From NCBI GenBank assembly GCA_036867785.1, contig CP145416.1:62001-126000 (forward strand): a stretch of 64,000 nucleotides of DNA, read 5' to 3'. Below the pieces are notes generated by a model. It saw nothing but the letters and a program-made list of their open reading frames with translations. It made no database searches and was not told the DNA's origin. The translations under genes and the position numbers were made by a program. This document shows, one piece after another, positions 1 to 9,452 of the stretch. Each line of letters opens with the position of its first letter. The first letter of the stretch is position 1. This DNA is from Plasmodiophora brassicae. Its lineage: Eukaryota; Endomyxa: Phytomyxea; Phytomyxea; Plasmodiophorida.

Positions 1-81
1 ACCAATCGTCGACGTACACACACACACACAGTTTTGAAGGGCGATTTTCATTGCGATACACAAGGAACGGCATGATGGGGA

Positions 82-693
82 TCAGAACTGGGCGACAAGG
101 AGGATGGCGGCGAGGGCGACGGCAGGAACGGTGACGGTGGCGGCTCCGGAATGGGCGTCGTGCTTGGCGGTGGTGGTGGTGGCGGACCCCTTGGCGCCGG
201 CGGATGATCTCCCGGTCAACGCGTTGATGGCGAGGCCGGCGGTGACACCGGCGGCGACGGCGCCCGCGACGGCCTTGCCGTACTTGGCAACGACGCCGTT
301 CGGCGCCGTCTCGACAGGTGCGACCGGTGCTGGGACGGGAGACGGCGGCGGCGGCGGCGTCTTGCTCATGCGACGGGCGACGGCTTTGGCAGTTTTCCAG
401 AGCGGGACACCGGCAGCGAGGGCTGCAGCGACGCCGGCGACGTCGACCCCGGTTGCGATGGTTTCATTCTGGACGTTCTTCATCCATTCCCCGCAGTACT
501 TGTTCGTGCGCAAGCAGTACGCGACTTTGTCCACGATGGCGCCCCGCACCGCTTTGACATTGTCCAACAGATTCGGCTTCGTATTGTTGTTCACCGGATC
601 GGGTATACTATCAGCAGGGCCAGGCTTTGTCGACGCTGCCAGCTGAAAGGCACACGTTGCCAGCAGGACGACGGTGAGGAACGCGACTCTCAT
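82..693 (-). CDS. Small secreted, probably GPI-anchored surface protein
   Basis: Encodes 203 residues of unknown function. The start at 693 was chosen because it opens directly into a signal peptide (M-R-V then a hydrophobic run ending around A-S-T); the frame is open further upstream, but that part reads like promoter repeat. A short part with three cysteines follows, then a hydrophobic Ala/Val/Gly stretch near residues 85-95, a run of six prolines, and a Ser/Thr/Ala-rich region. The protein ends in a hydrophobic tail after small residues (about 182-203), the layout of a GPI-attachment signal. No catalytic domain is recognised. Similar signal-plus-tail proteins lie at 30378, 32663, 33830 and 44033. 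Confidence 0.65.
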   Translation of the reverse strand: MRVAFLTVVLLATCAFQLAASTKPGPADSIPDPVNNNTKPNLLDNVKAVRGAIVDKVAYCLRTNKYCGEWMKNVQNETIATGVDVAGVAAALAAGVPLWKTAKAVARRMSKTPPPPPSPVPAPVAPVETAPNGVVAKYGKAVAGAVAAGVTAGLAINALTGRSSAGAKGSATTTTAKHDAHSGAATVTVPAVALAAILLVAQF

Positions 694-794
694 CGTAGCG
701 GACCAGACGGAACGCAAATGACGGCAAACTCCCAGCTCAGTCCGTCCGGGCAGGGCAGACCCGAAGTCCGCACGCGCGCGCCTATGTATAGAGC

Positions 795-917
795 TGGCCG
801 AGCGCGATCTATATATAGGTTTGCCTGGGCCCTGTGCGAACATGGGTGGCCAGCTACCCGAAGTGGCCGAGCCCGTTCTATATATAGGTTTGCCTGGGCC
901 CTGTGCGAACATGGGCG
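795..917. repeat. Tandem 69-bp repeat with TATATATA cores
   Basis: Two copies of a roughly 69-bp unit start at 795 and 864. Each contains TCTATATATAGG followed by a GC-rich stretch ending CATGGG (808-846 and 877-915). They lie 100-200 bp upstream of the minus-strand start at 693, so the TATA cores may be duplicated promoter elements for that gene. The rest of 694-1306 shows nothing recognisable. Confidence 0.6.
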
Positions 918-1348
918 GCTCGTGTGTTCGGATCGCCCTTGTCGAGATCTTCAGGCAACGCATGACGACACAGGGAATCAACGGGACCGGCGACCGCCAA
1001 CGGCAGCCCATGCCTAGCGCAAGTGTGGTGGCCTGCGCGCGATGCACCCGACCTGCCAGCGCCGCGTTTCTGGGCGTGCATTCCCATCTGGAAGTTGGCC
1101 CGTCAGAGCCGTACGTTTATTTTACCGCTGAACAGCCGTTGCTGGCCGCTATTTGGGGGGTGGGGGTGCGCCCGAACTAACGATCCACGTACTAACGATC
1201 CACGTGACCCGGGTCAACTAAATTGCGACGTTCCCAAGACCGCGCGTGTTGAACCGTCTGACCCCCATTAGTGCAAATCGCTACGACGTTGACGCAACGA
1301 AACCTGATGAACACGACGTGCGTAGTCGACCGCGTCGCAGACAATACC

Positions 1349-2656
1349 ATGGAGAAACGGTCGATTCGTAGATACATTCACATCGCAAAGCGCCGTATTA
1401 ACGGATCCTTGCGGTGGACGGGGAAACGGCTGCGATTCAATGAGGCGAAAGCGGCGGATCTCGTTACGTCGTATTACTTGACGGATCGTCTGCTGTTCGC
1501 GTACCGCCTTGCCATACTGCTATATATCACGTGGGCGACCGGCATGCAGATGTACCACTTCTTCACCTCCAGCGAGAAGCAGGGCTGGAGCCTGATGTCC
1601 CCATTGGACTACTGTATGTCATGATCTCAGCTGCGTTGGTACCGTCGGCCTAATTGATCTGACCCGCGCCGTTTGCTCTGTTACAGATATGTATCGTAAG
1701 TCGTCTGCACTTCACCCACCGTTTCCCCATATCAGCGTTCAAACGGTTTCGTATCTGTGTAGTAACTCACTGGTGCTTCTCGTTCGTCTGGCTGTACTAC
1801 CTGGTGGGTCGACAACACTGTTTCTACGATACCAGCATCGGGAACTGACGATGGCGAATCTAGTTGTCAACGCTGGCTTCCGGGTACCGGGTGGCCAGCA
1901 ACCTGGCGCGCAACGTCGATTCCGATTGGGCCGATTCGGCCACGGTCATGCAATCCGCTCACGCCTCGCTCACGTACAGCGCATTCATTGTGTCGCTATT
2001 GCTGAGCCAGCTTGTAAGCCTGCCGCTCTTCGACACCGCAATGTATGCCCGCGCGTCTTCTAACGTTATCGTTACTAGGTGACAATTGCATTCTGGGCTG
2101 GCGTGCTAATGAAGTTCATCAAGAATCAGCCACATGATTTCGGCGGGGATCACGGCTTCTTCATCTGCGTCAACGTGCATGGCCTGCAATCGGTCGTTAT
2201 GCTGATCGACTTCTTCCTGCTGGACAAGGTCCGGCTGCAATGGGTGCACGGCGTCCTCGTCTATGGCCTGATCGCCCTCTATCTTCCGGGTAAACCCCCA
2301 TGTGCGTCTTCAGCGCCAATGTGCCGTCACTGAATGTCGTCATAGTCAATTACTTCTACACTGTTGTTCGCAAGCAACGCGTTTACGAAGACGTGTTCTG
2401 TATGCACACTCGCCCGATGTACTGCTGCAGCATTTGCTGAAGTTGTTCTCCGCACGTAGGGATGGAGGTGGACAAGACATTGGGCTTGTTCGGTGGCGTC
2501 CTGCTCACGCTCACGTTTGTCTATGTGATGTTTGTGGCGATCAGCAAAACCCGCGAGAGTTGCAACGTCGAGACCACCGTCGACGTCAAGTCGTTTGAAG
2601 ACAACGATGATGAGCCGCTTTCCTACAATCCTGAGAAGCAGGTCGACGCTGCTTGA
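1349..2656 (+). CDS. Multispan membrane protein, AIG1/FAR-17a or rolling-stone-like (copy 1)
   Basis: Seven exons give 308 residues: 1349-1613, 1687-1695, 1763-1803, 1864-2013, 2079-2289, 2346-2399 and 2460-2656. Exon 2 is only 9 nt; its skipping would lose the Y-M-Y before the conserved L-T-H-W motif. All exon joins are in frame and five of the six match the minus-strand paralogue in position and length. About six hydrophobic segments are visible. The order YR..., LTHW, then N-V-H-G-L-Q-S and M-L-I-D-F-F-L resembles AIG1/ADTRP hydrolases and rolling-stone proteins, in which a Thr and a His are functional in AIG1. The family call is by pattern only. An ATG at 1307 in frame would add 14 residues. 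Confidence 0.7.
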
Positions 2657-3241
2657 AGGTCGAACGCTCGTTCTCTGTCTAGATGGCCCTCCGTCGTCTT
2701 TGTCATATGCAAGCTGTCTCAATGAATCACGGCCTGTACTATTACGACACGTGTGCCTCGACGTATCGCTGTCTGATGCTTGAAACAGCAGTAATGGCGC
2801 CCCGGAACGCGTTTTATCGGTCTGGCAACCCGGTTGGATGTCATTGGACGTATCCTGCAAGTACTATTGCCACCGTCAACGATACAGGAATTCCAGATCC
2901 CGCGTGGCATGTGACAAACACAAACCGAGCAGCAACAAATCACGCGCCTATCTCAGGCTCTCTACGAGCGAGGCCAAGCCATCACCGGACGCGACCAAGG
3001 CCTAGCGGGGCGCGATCAGACTCGAGAAACGGCTGGACCAGCCCTGATCCCATACCCGAACCGGTGCGTCACTGCATGGCGGTAACGCGTGCGCGTAGGA
3101 AGATGAAACCCAGGCAGCGCCGGCGCGCGCTTCTGGCCCCACATGCGGAACTGCGCGGGCCACGGACTGCGCTACGGAGTCCGTGACGACCTGGCGCCCG
3201 GTAATAGGTAGACACCTTCTGCAACGGGATAACCGGTTGCC
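2657..3241. other. Intergenic, nothing recognised
   Basis: About 585 bp between the copy-1 membrane protein and the SLC35F gene. Open frames here lack domain signals and codon structure like the neighbours. No repeat, RNA gene or clear promoter motif is visible. Confidence 0.5.
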
Positions 3242-4255
3242 ATGCCGGACCTGAACCAGGTCATTGCCGCCATCCCGGCGATCGCGTGCGGCCAGGTCCT
3301 CAGCCTGATCCTGTCCGGAACGAACATATTCTATTCGCTGGCCAACGATCACGGCATATACCCGGCGATCTTCCCGAATGAGATCGTCTATCACATCATC
3401 CTCGTGTTGTCGCTCTGCCGGCCCCGGACACTGTATCGATCCTGGAAGAACCGGGCCCCGATACCCGCCTACGTTGCGCTTGGCATTGTCGACCTGGGCG
3501 CTAATATCGCCGTACTGATGTCGTTCGAGTACACGTCCGCGATTTCGGTCATGATCATCACATCGACGTCCGCGATCTTCGCCATGGCCATGTCCATGGT
3601 GGCGTTCAGGCGAAGGTACACTCGGGTGCACATGCTCGGCACCGCCATCGTCGTAGTTGGCCTCGTCCTGATCAACTACCACAAGTACCTTGTGCAAGAT
3701 CCCGACGATAAATCATTCTACTGGCTGGGCACGTTTCTCGCGTTTGTCGGCGCCATCGGGTACGCCCTGTCGAACGTGATCAACGAATACGTGTGCAGAT
3801 GGGAACCCGGGTACCCGATCGCATCGCTGGCTGCCATGGGCTTCTTCGCATCGATCGCCTCGTCCATCGCCTGCCATGCCACCGCGTTCGGCAGGAACGA
3901 CCGCGATACGATCATGCACGCGCCACTGCCGGCTCAGCGCCTCTTGCTGGGTTTCGTCACGTGCATGGTGGCGTTGTACATCCTGCTGCCGCTGTACGTC
4001 CAGAAGTTCTCTGCCGTCATGCTGAACTTCAACCTGCTGACCGCCGACCTCGTCATTCTCCTGTTCAACCACGCGTTCAGGAGCGCCGTGCTGACCGTGC
4101 CCTATCTGCTCGGGTTCTTCTGCGTGTTCGCCGGCATGGTCGTCTTTAACCTCGTGCAACCCGTCGATGCGCCGCAGCGCGCTTCGCTTGCGCTCGAGCG
4201 TTCCGATTCCGTCCGTCTGACTGAGAAGCCGCTCAACATTGACGCCTGTAAATAA
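3242..4255 (+). CDS. SLC35F1/F2-type nucleotide-sugar/nucleoside-like transporter
   Basis: A single-exon 337-residue protein of the drug/metabolite transporter superfamily. The N-terminal block G-Q-V-L-S-L...G-T is the signature region of SLC35F1/F2/F6 (former DUF914) proteins, and about ten hydrophobic helices follow with the usual two-fold layout. Family members move nucleotide- or nucleobase-type substrates across Golgi, endosome or plasma membrane; the substrate cannot be read from sequence. The C-terminal 35 residues are hydrophilic and Ser/Asp/Glu-rich, as in other SLC35F proteins. Its stop lies 30 bp from the end of the convergent D-serine dehydratase-like gene. Confidence 0.85.
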   Translation: MPDLNQVIAAIPAIACGQVLSLILSGTNIFYSLANDHGIYPAIFPNEIVYHIILVLSLCRPRTLYRSWKNRAPIPAYVALGIVDLGANIAVLMSFEYTSAISVMIITSTSAIFAMAMSMVAFRRRYTRVHMLGTAIVVVGLVLINYHKYLVQDPDDKSFYWLGTFLAFVGAIGYALSNVINEYVCRWEPGYPIASLAAMGFFASIASSIACHATAFGRNDRDTIMHAPLPAQRLLLGFVTCMVALYILLPLYVQKFSAVMLNFNLLTADLVILLFNHAFRSAVLTVPYLLGFFCVFAGMVVFNLVQPVDAPQRASLALERSDSVRLTEKPLNIDACK

Positions 4256-4285
4256 TCGTGTATTGACTGATTGGGGTGCTGCTCT

Positions 4286-5676
4286 TCATCGTCCTGGTCC
4301 ACGGGCGGCAATTGCGTACGTTTCCAGAACGTTGTCGTCATCGTCGACGACGAGGAACTCGTCGTACAGATTAACGGTGGGGTCGCAGTGCCCTGGGACC
4401 AGGCGTAGGACGGATCCAATCTCGATCGCGTCTCGCAGCTGGCCCTCTGGTCCGTAAATGATGCCGTGCTCATCGCCACCCGACCTATAGGATAGGTCGG
4501 CAGCGTCAGGCGAATCGATCGTTGGTGGGCCGCTGTCCAGGCTAACGGCCTTTGTGCCCGCGTCAACAACCGCCCAGCGCCGGTCGGCGTCGACCGAGAT
4601 GACAGTGGTCATCACGAACAGACTATCGGGAAGGCGCCGTTCAACAGGACTGTGTGTGACACAACTCGGCACCAATGCAGCCCCGACCTGTTGACGAATC
4701 GCCGATCCAGGGTTCCGTTCGCGTCCATGTTCTTCGCGTAGTCGACGTCCAGGAATAGGTATGACCCCGGTTGGACCTGTAGACGTGAGCGACGAACGTG
4801 AGCGCGAACTGACGAGTCGAGAGCCGTACCTCGGTGAACACGCCACTGCCGGCTTCGAACTCCTGCAACAAACGGTCAGGGGGCGGGCCGAACATCGAAC
4901 GCGGCACACGTACGAACGTTCCCGTGCCGCCGCCTGTCACCAGTTGACACTGGATGCCAGCAGCTTCGATGGCGGATCGCACGGCACGGGCGATCTCGAC
5001 AACACGCATGACGGCATCACCGCGTTCTCTGTAGGATCGGATGTGCTGGTTCAGGCCCTGTGGCAACAGGTGTCAGCTATTCGCCAGTTCGCGCTCCCGC
5101 CCGTCGTTACCTGATAGCATTGGATGCCATCGAAGCGCAGGCCGCGATCGCGAACGTATCGGACCAGGTCGACGGCGTCCTGTGGGCGTACGCCACATCG
5201 ACGCTGGCCGACCTCGATCTCGGCCACGACGCCAATGGCGACGTCGTGCGCCTGGCAGGCCTCTGCCAGCGTGTCGACATGGGTGCGGCTGTCCACACAG
5301 CATCGGAACACGATGTCGCGATGGTCGGCGGCGAGCCGCGCGAACCGCATCGCCTTGTTGCGATGTGCGATCTCGTTGGCCAACAGGATATCGCCAACGC
5401 CGGCGTCGGCGGCGACGACCGCTTCCGTCACCTTGGCGGCGCACACGCCGACGGCCCCATCCGCGACCTGCATCCGGCAGAGCTCCACTGGCACGCATGA
5501 GGACGACGCAGGAAGTCGGATCCGCCCTACCTACCCGCCTTGTGCGCCTTGACATGCGGCCGAAGGCCGACGCCCGCGTACTTTGCCATTATCGACGCCA
5601 TCGCACGCCGGTTCGCGGTCAGCGCCGACTGGCGCACCAAGAGCGCCGGCGTATCGATCGCCGATGCCGTCGACAT
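4286..5676 (-). CDS. PLP-dependent D-serine dehydratase / D-threonine aldolase family enzyme
   Basis: Six exons encode 373 residues: 5535-5676, 5111-5487, 4914-5057, 4830-4862 (11 codons), 4688-4776 and 4286-4622, all joins in frame. The N-terminus has the alanine-racemase-type barrel start I-D-T-P-A-L-L-V and the PLP-lysine motif R-P-H-V-K-A-H-K. It continues with G-A-V-G-V-C, D-I-L-L-A-N-E and V-G-Q-R-R-C-G-V. The C-terminal D-ser_dehydrat domain holds S-L-D-S-G-P-P, G-D-E-H-G and P-G-H-C-D-P-T-V-N-L-Y-D, the zinc-binding end of this family. The enzyme should remove D-serine (to pyruvate and ammonia) or act on a D-threonine-like substrate; these cannot be told apart here. Intron 5 uses a weak GTCGGG donor. 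It converges on the SLC35F gene. Confidence 0.88.
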
Positions 5677-5763
5677 GGCGCGCGCCAGACGCATCCGCAC
5701 GTTCCCCCGCCGCCGTTGTCGGAATGCGCAGCTGCCCTTCGGCGTCCCCTGCAAAACACGCCG

Positions 5764-5791
5764 CCCCCCCCCCCCCCCCCCCCCCCCCCCC
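5764..5791. repeat. Poly-C tract of 28 bases in a divergent intergenic region
   Basis: A run of 28 uninterrupted C lies in the 430-bp gap (5677-6109) between the D-serine dehydratase-like gene and the pseudokinase gene. Just downstream, GTGTAACG occurs twice and a GTAACAC variant once within 5862-5925, possible shared promoter elements. No gene is seen in the gap. The tract length is likely to vary between strains or to be a sequencing-error hotspot. Confidence 0.7.
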
Positions 5792-6109
5792 GCTGGTGCT
5801 GCTGCGTGTCACGCGCAGACGTGCCCTGCAGCTCCACCGTCTGGTGCACTGCAGCACCGTGTAACGGTCGTTGCGGCGCCGTGTAACGCCCACCGGCTGC
5901 ATGTAACACGTTCCGTGTAACGCCGCGGGACAGGCGAACTGCCTACCTACACACCGGTGGGGACTGCACGCAGCGTTGCGGCCCGGCAGTCGCGGGTGCG
6001 GCACCTGATGGATTGCGTCCCCTGCACGGCACGGGGGCGCGTGCCCCAAATCTTCATAGGGGTGCGGGGGGCGCGATCGATATCGTCGGTCGTCGTCGTC
6101 GTCGACCGC

Positions 6110-7886
6110 ATGCCGGGGAACGGCCCCGCCAAGGTCCAGTCAGGGGGCGTCCAGCGCCGTCGTTGCTTGGCCTGATGCGCGTGCGTGCCAGGTCGTGATT
6201 CGCGGGTACCTTCGCAAGAAGAGCCCGAAGGGCCTCGTCGGCCTGACGCTCTGGCAGCGACGCTACTTCATACTGTACGATAACGTATTGACGTACAGTA
6301 AGGAGAACGGCGAGGATGCCAAGAACCAAGGTCTGGTTCGCGCGGCGGAACGTCGTCGTTTCGTTCGACTCAGCAGCAGCCGCAGGTGCCATCCCCATAC
6401 ATGAGATGGTGGCCGTGAAACGCGTTCCCAAGGATCCCTGCCGGTTCGACATTATCATCGCCTCGCGCGTCTTCAGCCTGTTGGCGTCGACGCCGGCAGA
6501 CGTCGACGAATGGGTCGACGCGGTCGCCGCGCAGATCAAGCTGGTCAAAGGGCGCGCGCGCCGGTCGCACTCGAACTCGGACCCGGATCGCCTGCCGACC
6601 GGCAAGTTCTGGAAGGACACGAAAGGCGTCCTCGACGACCTGAACTCGCCGTCGGCGCCCAGCGCGTCCACGGCCAGCAACGCGTTCACCCGGATCGACC
6701 TGTCGCAGTTGCAGAGCCTGTCGAACGGGCCGTCGATGATGAACATGCGGGTTGCCAGTGTCACCGTCCCCCCAATGCCGAGCACCGACGACCTGCCGGC
6801 GTCGCCCGCTGCCAACAACAGCAGCAGCAAGGGGTCGCTGGGCGCCCTGGCCGCCCACCACGAACCCACGTCCAGCCTGGCCGAGATGCGCTTCCAGATC
6901 GCCGACATGACCGTGAAGAAGATCCTCGGCCAGGGGCAGTTCGGCACGCTGTGCGTCGTCGAGAACGCGCCGACCGGCAACCTCTACATGATGCAGCGCG
7001 TCAAGGCCGATCTCGCGACCGCAACCGTAAGCAGGGGATGGGTCGATCGACAACCCTGGGGACCCAAACACTCAAGCGCGCGCTCTGTGTGTGTGTGTGT
7101 TCAGATGGCGGTCGACGCGATGCGCCGGATGGCGGCGTTCAACAACCCGTACATCATGCAGTGCCTGGATTTCGAGGTGACGCCCGACGAGTCGTGGGCC
7201 GTGTACGAGTTCGTGCAGGGCGGGACGCTGTTCCAGCACCTGCGCGCGCAGCGCCGCCTGCCGGAGGACGTCGTCCGGTTCCTGGCCGCCGAGGTCGTCT
7301 GCGCGGTTCGGTACCTGCACCGCAAGGGGAACCTGTTCCGGAACATGGACCCGGAGCACATCGGCATCGACATCACCGGCCACGTCGTGCTGACCGACTT
7401 CCGGGTTGCCATGGACACGTCGGCGAACGTCACGCCGTGCCGGAACCCGGAGTACCGGTCGCCCGAGTTCGTCACCGTCGGCATCGACACGGCCGACTCG
7501 GACTGGTGGCGCCTGGGCATCCTCATCTACGAGCTGCTGGTCGGGTTCCCGCCGTTCCGCGACCAGAACGCGGACGCGCTGAACGAGAAGATCCTGTCCT
7601 GCAGCGTGCGGTACCCGCCGTTCATGTCGCCGGACGCCACCGCCCTGCTCGGCGCCCTGCTGCAGGTGGACACGACCAAACGTAAGCGCCGTCCCGTATA
7701 TGCCCGCCGCCTGCCCTAATACGTCGGACCGCAGGGTTGGGCTCCGGGCCGAACGGGTTCCGGGCCGTCCACGCGCACGCGTTCTTCAAGGACGTCGACT
7801 GGCGCCTGGTCGACGTGCGCAACCAGGACGTCCCCGAGGCGATGGTCGAACAGGCGACCGCGTTAAGTAGGCAGCACCAGCAATAG
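6110..7886 (+). CDS. PH-domain AGC-type pseudokinase
   Basis: Five exons encode 510 residues: 6110-6133, 6192-6330, 6386-7026, 7105-7681 and 7735-7886. A pleckstrin-homology domain (about residues 10-105, starting G-Y-L-R-K-K and ending in a V-D-E-W helix) precedes a Ser/Pro-rich linker and an AGC-like kinase fold from about residue 226. The glycine loop G-Q-G-Q-F-G and the D-W-W-R-L-G helix are kept. The VAIK lysine is replaced by Gln (Y-M-M-Q), the HRD-LKPEN loop reads F-R-N-M-D-P-E-H, and DFG reads D-F-R. Catalysis is therefore unlikely. The first 8-codon exon is inferred from the splice fit and is the least certain part. The C-terminus keeps an AGC-tail-like H-A-F-F-K-D-V-D-W. It is a paralogue of the fusion at 9453. 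Confidence 0.82.
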
Positions 7887-7934
7887 AGACGCGGGGGGGC
7901 CCGCGTTCGCCCAAATATGCTATACTGATGGTCC

Positions 7935-9098
7935 TCAGCCTTCCAGCTGGCTGGCGGCGGGCTTGGCGGCCGGGCTCGTGTAGAACCACGCCTTGCCGAT
8001 CGGGATGACGCGGACGCAGTGCCCGGCGACGCGCCAGGTCGCGCGCCAGACCGGCGTCGGGTCGTACTTGTACAGGTGCGGCCACTTCCGGACGAACGCG
8101 TTCGTCGCCGCCTTCGCCGAGTAGTGCGGGATCCGGTAGTCGATGTGGTGGACGACGTGCGTCGACCCGATGTGGTGGTGCAGGAAGTCGATCAGCGCCG
8201 GGTACGGCCGGTCGACCGTGCACAGGGCGCCCTTCATCCACGTCCAGTGCTCGTCGCTGAAGTGCGGCACGTCCACGTCGGTGTGGTGCATCCAGGTGTA
8301 CAGGACCAGCCAGGCGTTGACGACCAGGTACGGGCCGCCGTACACGCCCAGCGCCCAGGCGGCGCTTGTCGAGAACAGCGCGATCATCGCCAGCGCCGAC
8401 ACGACGCCGACGTCGGACAGCAGGACCTTGACCTTCCAGGAGCGCCCGGGGAACACCTTGTCGTTCGTCGGCACGAAGTGGTTCGACTTGCCGCGCGCCG
8501 GCGACCCGGTCGCGCCGAACAGCAGGTACATGGGCCACCCGATCAGCAGGTGCGTCACGAGGTTGAACACGGCGAACGCGTCGTGCCCGATCCAGTTGTA
8601 CAGGCGCTCGTAGGCGAACCCGGTGCGGCGGTACGGCGGCACGTGCGTCTCGCCCAGCGTCATGTGGTTCGTGCGGCTGTGGTGCAGGGCGTGGCTGCGT
8701 TTCCAGCTGAAGTACGGGACCAGGAGCGCCGAGTGCAGGACGAAGCCGACCGTGTCGCACAGCCACTCCTGGTTCGAGAACGCGCCGTGCCCGCACTCGT
8801 GGGCGACGACCCAAACGCCGGTCGCGATCGTCCCGTTCACGACGGCGTACGCCAGCCAGGCCAGGATCGACAGCGGCGAGAAGGACGGCGCCGGCAGGAC
8901 GTAGCAGGCCAGGACGGCGCACCCGACGGTCAGCGACACGGACCCGATCGCGTAGACGAACGAACGCATCGCGGAGCGCCAGAAGCACTCCGGCGGCATC
9001 GCCCGGCGCACGTCGGACAGCGTCGGCAGGTCGTCGGGCAGCGCCGCGAACGGGCGCCGGTACCCGGCCAGCGTCCCCGACAAGGGCGGCACCGTCAT
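7935..9098 (-). CDS. Delta-12/omega-6-type fatty-acid desaturase
   Basis: A single exon of 387 residues, the usual FAD2 length. The three histidine boxes of the di-iron centre are present: H-E-C-G-H (100-104), H-A-L-H-H (136-140) and H-V-V-H-H (314-318), with hydrophobic spans between them. The family introduces a double bond into acyl chains, usually on phospholipid in the ER, with cytochrome b5 as electron donor; regiospecificity (delta-12 or omega-3) cannot be fixed by eye. I chose the ATG at 9098 because it precedes the conserved P-P-E-C-F block by the normal distance; an in-frame ATG at 9146 is possible. The gene converges on the pseudokinase (48 bp apart) and diverges from the PTEN fusion. 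Confidence 0.9.
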   Translation of the reverse strand: MTVPPLSGTLAGYRRPFAALPDDLPTLSDVRRAMPPECFWRSAMRSFVYAIGSVSLTVGCAVLACYVLPAPSFSPLSILAWLAYAVVNGTIATGVWVVAHECGHGAFSNQEWLCDTVGFVLHSALLVPYFSWKRSHALHHSRTNHMTLGETHVPPYRRTGFAYERLYNWIGHDAFAVFNLVTHLLIGWPMYLLFGATGSPARGKSNHFVPTNDKVFPGRSWKVKVLLSDVGVVSALAMIALFSTSAAWALGVYGGPYLVVNAWLVLYTWMHHTDVDVPHFSDEHWTWMKGALCTVDRPYPALIDFLHHHIGSTHVVHHIDYRIPHYSAKAATNAFVRKWPHLYKYDPTPVWRATWRVAGHCVRVIPIGKAWFYTSPAAKPAASQLEG

Positions 9099-9452
9099 AT
9101 CGCGGGCGACCGACGCTTTCGATGTATGGCGACCTCCGCAGCGCATGTCCGTGGGGGCCCCCACCGCGTCGTCGCCGTCGCCGAAGCCCCCACAGCAGAC
9201 GCGGCGACGCAGTCACGCGGTGCGCAGTACGTGCGACTGCGCATCCGCTATATCCGGCGGTCGAGGGCGCAAGCGGCGTTTTGCGCAGCGCCGCCCGTCC
9301 GCTCTGCCCCGCCCCCCGTACCCGCTGGGTCGGCGCACAGGCCACAGCGAACGCCAGATGGGGCGTACGGTGAGATTTCCGGGATCGATTGGGACGTCCA
9401 CTAAATATCTGTCGGGAGACAGGCGCGCCGGACGGCCTGCGACGACGACGCG
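9099..9452. promoter_or_regulatory. Divergent promoter region between desaturase and PTEN-fusion genes
   Basis: These 354 bp separate two divergent starts. A TATATCC run near 9249 and a TAAATATC run near 9403 could be core elements for the two directions. Nothing else is recognised. Confidence 0.35.
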
